This document shows, in pieces, positions 1-4,288 of a stretch of DNA of 5,100 nt. The position numbers were made by a program, and so were the translations under genes. The DNA is from Actinomycetota bacterium (GTDB taxonomy: Bacteria; Actinomycetota; Acidimicrobiia; Acidimicrobiales; CADCSY01). The first letter of the stretch is position 1, and every line of letters starts with the position of its first letter. The notes below the pieces were generated by a model. It was not told the DNA's origin. It saw only the letters and a program-made list of their open reading frames with translations, and made no database searches. The stretch lies in contig JAHWJR010000093.1 in NCBI GenBank assembly GCA_019348335.1, forward strand, positions 2,105 to 7,204, in the 5' to 3' direction.

Positions 1-383
1 CCGGCCACGCCCTGCCGGCGCCCAACCCGTGGGGCCCCCTCCCCCGCCACCTGGTGATGGCGCCGGGGCGCTCGAGCGTCGACGAGCTGGTGGCCGGGGT
101 CGAGCGAGGGCTGATGGTGACCCGGTTCTGGTACACCCGCACGCTGAACCCCAAGCAGACGCTGCTCACGGGCATGACCCGCGACGGGACGTTCCGCATC
201 GACGGCGGGCAGCGTGGGCCGGCGGTGCGCAACCTGCGCTACAACCAGTCCATCCTCGAGGCGCTGGCGAGCTGCGACGGCGTGGGAGAGCTCCTCCGCG
301 TCGCCGTCGACGGGACCAGCCAGACCCGGGCGCCGGCCCTGCGCCTGCGCTCGTTCCGGTTCACCTCGGTGTCCGACCACTGA
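1..383 (+). CDS. TldD/PmbA (TldE)-family protein, C-terminal part, 5' truncated by window edge
   Basis: Only the last 126 codons are present; the reading frame is open from base 3 and ends at TGA 381-383. The stretch runs from a loop 'LVMAPGRSSVDELV' through 'RGLMVTRFWYTRTLNP' and 'TLLTGMTRDGTFRIDGG' to 'VRNLRYNQSILEAL'. This is the conserved C-terminal beta-rich region of the TldD/PmbA family. TldD and TldE (PmbA) form a heteromeric metalloprotease; in enterobacteria it matures the peptide antibiotic microcin B17 and degrades CcdA antitoxin. TldE-type subunits lack the catalytic zinc motif. The diagnostic HExxxH region would lie upstream, outside the window, so catalytic (TldD) versus non-catalytic (TldE) cannot be settled. 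The RFWYTR/TRDGTF wording fits the TldE-like branch better from memory. A tldD partner immediately upstream would be expected. The stop lies one base before the next start, so the two genes are probably co-transcribed. Confidence 0.85.
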   Translation, partial: GHALPAPNPWGPLPRHLVMAPGRSSVDELVAGVERGLMVTRFWYTRTLNPKQTLLTGMTRDGTFRIDGGQRGPAVRNLRYNQSILEALASCDGVGELLRVAVDGTSQTRAPALRLRSFRFTSVSDH

Positions 384-384
384 C

Positions 385-642
385 ATGGGCGCTGTCGACC
401 CGGTCCGCGAGCGGCGGGCCCGCCTGGCCAAGCTGGCCTCACGGGGCAAGCGGGTCGGCTACCTGTTGTTCCTGGCCGCCGGGGTGGTGTTCGCCATCGG
501 CCTGACCACCGAGTTCACGCCTGGGGTGTCCGCCGTGGTGACGGCCTGCCTGGTGGTGGGCTCGATCGTGCTGGCGCCGGCCATCATCCTCGCCTACGCC
601 GCCCGGGCCGCCGAGCGCCAGGACCGGGAGCGGGGCGTCTAG
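385..642 (+). CDS. Small two-helix membrane protein, unknown function
   Basis: This 85-residue protein starts at ATG 385, one base after the stop of the TldE-like gene. No Shine-Dalgarno sequence is visible before it, so translation is probably coupled to the upstream gene. The N-terminus (residues 1-23) is rich in Arg and Lys. It is followed by a hydrophobic helix at about 24-42 (VGYLLFLAAGVVFAIGL), a short loop with TTEFTP, and a second helix at about 49-71 (VVTACLVVGSIVLAPAIILAY). The tail AARAAERQDRERGV is charged. By the positive-inside rule both ends should be cytoplasmic, giving a hairpin in the membrane. I recognise no catalytic or binding motif and assign no function. Third-position G/C bias is as strong as in its neighbours, which supports a real gene. 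It is probably the last gene of the operon, because a large inverted repeat follows 11 bases after the stop. Confidence 0.8.
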   Translation: MGAVDPVRERRARLAKLASRGKRVGYLLFLAAGVVFAIGLTTEFTPGVSAVVTACLVVGSIVLAPAIILAYAARAAERQDRERGV

Positions 643-653
643 GCCCATCGCCT

Positions 654-706
654 CGTTCTGGCGGCGGGACCGAGGCGGAGAACGCACCGCTTTCACCGCC
701 AGAACG
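654..706. terminator. Candidate bidirectional terminator between convergent genes
   Basis: CGTTCTGGCGG (654-664) is perfectly inverted as CCGCCAGAACG (696-706), giving an 11-bp stem around a 31-nt interior. The interior can itself pair GCGG (675-678) with CCGC (687-690). The element lies 11 bp after the stop of the small membrane protein and 8 bp after the stop of the lipoprotein gene on the other strand, which is where a shared terminator would sit. No T-tract follows on either strand, and the long interior is unusual for an intrinsic terminator. A third half-site AGAACG at 679-684 could pair with CGTTCT (654-659) instead. The pairing is seen in the sequence; terminator function is inferred. 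Confidence 0.45.
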
Positions 707-714
707 GCAGGGGC

Positions 715-1119
715 TCAGCCGGACCCGACCGGCGTCGGGTCGTCCGGCGGCGGATCGGCGTAGCCCGCCGGCGGGACGACCCCGAAGTCGTCGGCGCACA
801 CGATCTCCAGGCCGGCCTTGGCCATGTTGGCCCGGGCCTCGAGCTCCTCCACCGGGGTCACGCCGGCGTCACGCTCGGCCACCACCTCGGCGAACCGCTC
901 CATGATCGAACCGAGCTGCGGGCTCGCCTCTCGGGCCTGCTCCACCCGCTCGGGCGTGGCCCTCAGGTCGTCGAAGAACCCGGCGCAGACCGCCCTGCCC
1001 TTCTCCACCGAGGCGGGATCGGGCCTGGCCGACCCCGAGCCGTTCGAAGCGTCACTGCACGCGGACAGGAACACGACCACCGCCCATCCCAGTGCCATCG
1101 CCTTCGCCGCCGGCGTCAT
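715..1119 (-). CDS. Small secreted lipoprotein, unknown function
   Basis: This 134-residue protein carries a type II (lipoprotein) signal peptide: Lys6, a hydrophobic core at residues 7-19, and a lipobox Leu18-Ser19-Ala20-Cys21. Cys21 should therefore be lipidated and the protein anchored on the outer face of the cytoplasmic membrane. A short Ser/Gly/Asn linker (22-34) follows. Then comes a charged, probably helical region (about 37-105), flanked by Cys45 and Cys108, the only other cysteines, which could form a disulfide closing a helical hairpin. The C-terminus (114-134) is Pro/Asp-rich. No named domain is recognised. ATG at 1119 is chosen because an AGGAGG ribosome site (1125-1130) lies 5 nt before it; an internal ATG at codon 8 would shorten the signal peptide. 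The gene is divergent from the sigma-factor fusion gene across 155 bp. A role as partner or sensor for that protein is a positional inference only. Confidence 0.82.
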   Translation of the reverse strand: MTPAAKAMALGWAVVVFLSACSDASNGSGSARPDPASVEKGRAVCAGFFDDLRATPERVEQAREASPQLGSIMERFAEVVAERDAGVTPVEELEARANMAKAGLEIVCADDFGVVPPAGYADPPPDDPTPVGSG

Positions 1120-1124
1120 CTCGT

Positions 1125-1130
1125 CCTCCT
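1125..1130 (-). promoter_or_regulatory. Ribosome binding site of the lipoprotein gene
   Basis: AGGAGG on the minus strand, 5 nt before the ATG at 1119. It fixes that start over the internal ATG seven codons later. Confidence 0.8.
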
Positions 1131-1149
1131 GCTTCCCTCGGGCAGAGCC

Positions 1150-1155
1150 AGGGTA
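1150..1155 (-). promoter_or_regulatory. Candidate -10 box for the lipoprotein gene
   Basis: TACCCT on the minus strand matches the TANNNT form of actinobacterial -10 boxes. Transcription would begin near 1143, leaving a leader of about 24 nt that contains the AGGAGG site. No convincing -35 is visible 16-18 nt upstream, where the sequence is GC-only and overlaps a palindrome (1158-1174). Weak evidence because TANNNT is a short pattern. Confidence 0.3.
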
Positions 1156-1157
1156 AG

Positions 1158-1174
1158 GGGCCGGCCGCCGGCCC
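1158..1174. repeat. 7-bp palindrome in the divergent lipoprotein/sigma control region
   Basis: GGGCCGG (1158-1164) and CCGGCCC (1168-1174) are perfect inverted arms around CCG. The element sits just upstream of the candidate lipoprotein -10 box and could be an operator. In DNA this GC-rich such palindromes also arise by chance, so regulatory function is only a possibility. Confidence 0.3.
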
Positions 1175-1224
1175 GCCCGTCGGCGGACCCAACGGCGTGC
1201 ACCACGGTCGGGTCGCTAGGCATC

Positions 1225-1230
1225 TACGCT
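1225..1230 (+). promoter_or_regulatory. Candidate -10 box for the sigma-factor fusion gene
   Basis: TACGCT fits TANNNT and would start transcription near 1237, about 38 nt before the ATG at 1275 and upstream of the AGAGGAGG ribosome site. A second TANNNT, TAGGGT at 1240-1245, is an alternative. Neither has a clear -35 hexamer at 17 nt. I found no convincing ECF-type GGAAC/GTC pair that would show autoregulation. Confidence 0.3.
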
Positions 1231-1262
1231 GCGACCACGTAGGGTGTTGGCGGGCAGCACAG

Positions 1263-1268
1263 AGGAGG
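1263..1268 (+). promoter_or_regulatory. Ribosome binding site deciding the sigma-factor start
   Basis: AGGAGG lies 6 nt before ATG 1275. The frame is open further upstream to 1092, but that extension has no ribosome site and crosses the start region of the divergent lipoprotein gene. This site therefore places the start at 1275. Confidence 0.85.
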
Positions 1269-1274
1269 TCCCTG

Positions 1275-2816
1275 ATGCTCACCGACGCCGAGCTGGTCGA
1301 CGGTGTGGTCGCCGGGTACGACAGCGCTTTCGCCGAGCTCTACGAGCGCCACTCCCTGGCCGCGTGGCGCCTGGGCCAGACCGTCACCGGCAACGCCGAC
1401 GATGCCGCCGACGCCGTGGCCGAGGCGTTCGCCCGGGTCCTCGTCGCCGTGCGGGCCGGGCACCTCGCCAACGGCAGCTCCTTTCGGTCCTACCTCCTCA
1501 CCGCCACCCGCAACGCCGCCCTCGACAACATCCGCAAGACCAACCGGACCCGCCCCACCGAGCAGGAGAACCTGGCCCAGGTGGAGTGCACCTCCCCGAC
1601 GCCCTCCGAGCACCTGAGCAGCGACGAAGAGGCGGTGCTGGTCGCCGAGGCGTTCCGCAACCTGCCCGAGCGGTGGCGGTCGGTGCTGTGGCTCACCGAG
1701 GTCGAGGGCATGCCCACCAAGGACGCCGCCCGGCGACTCGGGCTGTCGGCCAACGGCGCCGCCCAGCTGGCCGTCCGGGCCCGGGCCGGGCTGCGGGAGC
1801 GCTTCTTGCAGGCCCACCTGCGCCAGGCGCCGCCACCCCTGTGCCAGACGACGGTCGACCGCCTGGGCGCCTACGTCGGTGGCGGGCTGTCGCCCCGCGA
1901 CCTGGCCAAGGTCGACCAGCACCTGGCCGGGTGCGCCGCCTGCCAGGTCCGCAAGAACGAGCTCGCCGACCTCGGCAGCACGCTGCGCCGGGCGGCGGTG
2001 CCCGTCCCCCTGGTGATCGGCAGCGCCCTGGGGGCGTCCGGTCTCGGCGCCGGGCTCGCCACCTCGGCGGCACCGGTGGCGGCGGGCAAGGCGGCCAAGG
2101 CGCTGGCGTGGGCGCAGGGGGCGTGGGCCCAGAAGGCGGCGGCGGCCGCCACCGCCGGCGTGCTGGCCCTGGGTGCCGGTGGGGCCTACGTGGCCGGCTC
2201 CGGCAGCGGCGAGCCCACCTCCACCACGCCGATGGTCTCCGCCGCCGCCGAGCCGGCGGCACCGGCGAGCACCGACGCCCCGCCGACCACCGTTGAGGTG
2301 GCCGACACCACTCCCCCGCCGCCGGCGCCCAGCTCCACCGCCGCGGCCGACGACGGTGACGAGGCAGCGGCCACGAGCGAGACCGAGGACGCGTCGGCCT
2401 GCGGTGCTCCGGGTGGCGGCGAGGGAGCCGGCCAGGGCAACGAGGACGGCACGGGAGCGGTGGTCGAGGGGTCCGCTGGCAGCGGCGAGGAAGAGCTGCA
2501 GGCCGCCTCCGGCCGGCGACTGGGTGGCCTGGCCGGCGTCGCCCTGCGGTTCTCCCGCAGCGAGAGTGGCGAGCAGGCCCAACCGGTCGAGAGCCGGCGG
2601 TCGCGCAAGGAGCTGCCCAAGCTCGAGGCCGAGCTCGAAGGCGCACTTCCCGGCGCCGGCGCCCAGATCGACGTGCAGGACGACGAGGGCTCCCAGGCGG
2701 GGCTCGACCTGGCCGGGGTGTCGGGGTGCCTCGAGCAGGGTGAGCTCGGTGGCGTCGGCGTCGACCTCGAGCAGGTCGGCGTTCCCCCCGTCCTCCCCGG
2801 CGCGACGGGCGAGTAG
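1275..2816 (+). CDS. ECF-type sigma factor fused to zinc-finger anti-sigma domain, membrane segment and extracytoplasmic tail
   Basis: The 513-residue protein is a sigma factor with its apparent inhibitor attached. Residues about 10-90 are sigma-70 region 2 (FAELYERH, then DDAADAVAEAFARVL, then FRSYLLTATRNAALDNIR). Residues about 124-178 are region 4, with LPERWRSVLWL and the helix-turn-helix TKDAARRLGLSANGAAQLAVRARAGL. Residues 190-223 carry Cys190, His216, Cys220 and Cys223. The Hx3Cx2C core with a Cys 26 residues before the His is the layout of ZAS (zf-HC2) anti-sigma domains such as RsrA. A hydrophobic Gly/Ala stretch (244-270) and a likelier transmembrane helix (289-307) follow. Next come a Pro/Thr/Ser/Ala-rich stalk (about 311-372) and an unrecognised acidic, Gly-rich tail with Cys376 and Cys485. 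Sigma factors with fused regulatory extensions are known in actinobacteria (groups such as ECF52/53). The expected role is signal-controlled promoter recognition from the membrane. No separate anti-sigma gene is adjacent. Targets and signal are unknown. Confidence 0.9.
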   Translation: MLTDAELVDGVVAGYDSAFAELYERHSLAAWRLGQTVTGNADDAADAVAEAFARVLVAVRAGHLANGSSFRSYLLTATRNAALDNIRKTNRTRPTEQENLAQVECTSPTPSEHLSSDEEAVLVAEAFRNLPERWRSVLWLTEVEGMPTKDAARRLGLSANGAAQLAVRARAGLRERFLQAHLRQAPPPLCQTTVDRLGAYVGGGLSPRDLAKVDQHLAGCAACQVRKNELADLGSTLRRAAVPVPLVIGSALGASGLGAGLATSAAPVAAGKAAKALAWAQGAWAQKAAAAATAGVLALGAGGAYVAGSGSGEPTSTTPMVSAAAEPAAPASTDAPPTTVEVADTTPPPPAPSSTAAADDGDEAAATSETEDASACGAPGGGEGAGQGNEDGTGAVVEGSAGSGEEELQAASGRRLGGLAGVALRFSRSESGEQAQPVESRRSRKELPKLEAELEGALPGAGAQIDVQDDEGSQAGLDLAGVSGCLEQGELGGVGVDLEQVGVPPVLPGATGE

Positions 2817-2858
2817 CAGCCCGCCCCGGGCCAGGCAGGTCGGGGAGCTCCCGGCCTC
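2817..2858. other. Convergent intergenic gap between sigma fusion gene and cysS
   Basis: Forty-two bases separate the two stop codons. The gap holds a perfect 10-bp palindrome GGGAGCTCCC (2843-2852) and a small GCCC/GGGC pairing nearby, but no T-tract. It may serve as a weak shared terminator; the hairpin would be short (three pairs around AGCT), so this is uncertain. Confidence 0.3.
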
Positions 2859-4223
2859 CTAGTTCCGCCGGCGTCGCACCCGCGTGCCGGCGGGCGTGTC
2901 CTCGACAACCCAACCCCGCGCCACCAGTTCGTCACGGGCGGCGTCGGCCGCCGCCCAGTCCCGCCCGGCGCGCGCCTCGTCGCGGGCGGCCACCAGCGCC
3001 GCCGTGTCCGGGTCGACCGCCTCGTCGTCGCCGCCGAGGACGAGTCCCATGGCCTCCGCCAGCTCCCGCACGGTGGCGACCAGCGGGGCGGCGCCGGCAG
3101 GGTCGCCGGCGTCCAGGGCGCTGTTGGCCTGGCGCACCGCGTCGAACAGCACGGCGAGCGCCGCCGGCGTGTCGAGGTCGTCGTCCATGGCCGTCCGGAA
3201 CCGGTCGAGAGCGCCGACGTCAGGGGCGGCGCGGGGAAGGGCCTCCGCCGCCGCCCGCCGGACGAGGTTGTCGAGCCGTTCCAGCGCCGAGGAGGCGTCG
3301 GCCGTCGTGTCCGGGGTGACCTCCAGCGGCGAGCGGTAGTGCGACCGGAGCACGAGCAGCCGGTAGGCCCGCCCGTCGACCCGCTCGAGCAGGTCGACCA
3401 GCGAGGTGAAGTTGCCGAGCGACTTGCTCATCTTCTCGCCCCCGACCATCACCCAGCCGTTGTGCACCCAGTGGCGGGCGAAGCTCCGGCCCATGGCCAC
3501 CGCCTGGGCCCGCTCGTTCTCGTGATGGGGGAAGGCCAGGTCCTGGCCGCCTCCGTGGATGTCGAAGCCGTCGCCGAGCAGGTCGAGCGCCATCACCACG
3601 CACTCGGTGTGCCACCCGGGGCGCCCCGGTCCCCACGGGGACGGCCACGACGGCTCCCCCGGCTTGACCTTCTTCCACAGGGCGAAGTCGACCGGCGAAC
3701 GCTTCTCGTCGTCGACCTCCACCCGGGCGCCGGACTGCAGCGAGTCGAGCGACTGGCGGGCCAGCAGGCCGTAGCCCGGCACCGACTCGACCGACAGGTA
3801 CACCCCGTCACCGGTCTCGTAGGCGCAGCCCCGCTCGACCAACTGCTCGACCAGGCCGACCATGTGCTCGACGTAGGCGGTGGCGTGGGGGTCGACGTCG
3901 GGACGGCGCACCCCCAGGGCGTCCGTGGCCTCGTACCACACCGCCTCGTACTGGAGGGCGACCTCCGACTCGCTGCGGCCCTCGGCGTTGGCCCGCTGGA
4001 TGATGTTGTCGTCGACGTCGGTGATGTTGGAGACGTAGCGGACCTCGTAGCCACTCCACTCGAGGTAGCGGCGCAGCACGTCGAACACCAGGACGAAGCG
4101 CCCGTGACCCAGGTGGGGCACGTCGTAGACGGTGGGGCCACAGACGTACATCGCCACCCGCCCCGCGTCGCGGGGCTCGAAGGGGCGGACCGCACCGGTG
4201 GCCGTGTCGTGCAGGCGGAGCAC
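2859..4223 (-). CDS. cysS: Cysteinyl-tRNA synthetase (cysteine--tRNA ligase)
   Basis: This class I aminoacyl-tRNA synthetase charges tRNA-Cys with cysteine using ATP in the cytoplasm. The protein is complete at 454 residues, close to the usual 460 or so. The Rossmann fold opens with YVCGPTVYDVPHLGHGR, containing the HIGH-type motif HLGH (37-40). The zinc that selects cysteine is bound by Cys28, Cys208 (WHTECVVM), His233 and Glu237 (FPHHENE), matching the E. coli set C28/C209/H234/E238. KMSKS is at 264-268. The DALR/anticodon-binding helices follow, and the end (DWAAADAARDELVARGW, then VEDTPAGTRVR) is the normal CysS C-terminus. The related mycothiol enzyme MshC has a CGITPYDATHLGH-like opening and is excluded. 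The start is GTG 4223, placed by conserved 'LRLHDTATG' and by a TANNNT box 6 nt upstream with no room for a ribosome site, which implies a leaderless mRNA. It is divergent from valS. Confidence 0.97.
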   Translation of the reverse strand: MLRLHDTATGAVRPFEPRDAGRVAMYVCGPTVYDVPHLGHGRFVLVFDVLRRYLEWSGYEVRYVSNITDVDDNIIQRANAEGRSESEVALQYEAVWYEATDALGVRRPDVDPHATAYVEHMVGLVEQLVERGCAYETGDGVYLSVESVPGYGLLARQSLDSLQSGARVEVDDEKRSPVDFALWKKVKPGEPSWPSPWGPGRPGWHTECVVMALDLLGDGFDIHGGGQDLAFPHHENERAQAVAMGRSFARHWVHNGWVMVGGEKMSKSLGNFTSLVDLLERVDGRAYRLLVLRSHYRSPLEVTPDTTADASSALERLDNLVRRAAAEALPRAAPDVGALDRFRTAMDDDLDTPAALAVLFDAVRQANSALDAGDPAGAAPLVATVRELAEAMGLVLGGDDEAVDPDTAALVAARDEARAGRDWAAADAARDELVARGWVVEDTPAGTRVRRRRN

Positions 4224-4229
4224 CGGGCG

Positions 4230-4235
4230 AGGTTA
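4230..4235 (-). promoter_or_regulatory. -10 box of a putative leaderless cysS promoter
   Basis: TAACCT on the minus strand ends exactly 6 nt before the GTG start at 4223. That spacing would place the transcription start at the G of GTG, as in the leaderless mRNAs common in actinobacteria. No Shine-Dalgarno sequence lies in the 6-nt gap. No clear -35 is seen. Confidence 0.5.
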
Positions 4236-4276
4236 GAGGACGCGGTAAACGCTCCTCGGCCACCGGGGCCCGGCGG

Positions 4277-4282
4277 TAGCGT
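4277..4282 (+). promoter_or_regulatory. -10 box of a putative leaderless valS promoter
   Basis: TAGCGT ends 6 nt before ATG 4289, the same spacing as the cysS box on the other strand. The intervening GCCCCC contains no ribosome site. A leaderless transcript starting at the A of ATG is the simplest reading. No clear -35 hexamer is seen about 17 nt upstream. Confidence 0.5.
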
Positions 4283-4288
4283 GCCCCC

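Noticed and set aside
1187..1214. AAC ... GTC pair resembling an autoregulatory ECF promoter before the sigma gene
   Set aside because: Only three-base cores match and the flanking bases do not resemble a GGAAC -35; too weak to call.
1092..1274. N-terminal extension of the sigma protein to an upstream start
   Set aside because: It would cross the divergent promoter region and the lipoprotein start, has no ribosome site, and the added residues are low-complexity. ATG 1275 has AGGAGG at 6 nt.
2105..2132. Imperfect tandem repeat (13 nt, period 15) encoding AWAQ-G-AWAQ
   Set aside because: Only two copies with one mismatch, inside a coding low-complexity stretch; not a separate element.
1224..2582. 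Long open frame on the minus strand opposite the sigma-factor gene (about 450 codons)
   Set aside because: Its codons are exact complements of the sigma gene's codons. It stays open because the GC-rich gene lacks TTA, CTA and TCA codons. The product is low-complexity and the + strand product has clear sigma domains.
2400..2816. Possible frameshift at the start of the sigma tail
   Set aside because: Third-position G/C falls somewhat but stays highest in this frame, no other frame gives a more protein-like product, and the frame runs cleanly to TAG 2814-2816.
1693..2913. Minus-strand open frame of about 400 codons rich in Arg and Pro
   Set aside because: Typical shadow product of high-GC DNA, overlapping both the sigma gene and the 3' end of cysS.
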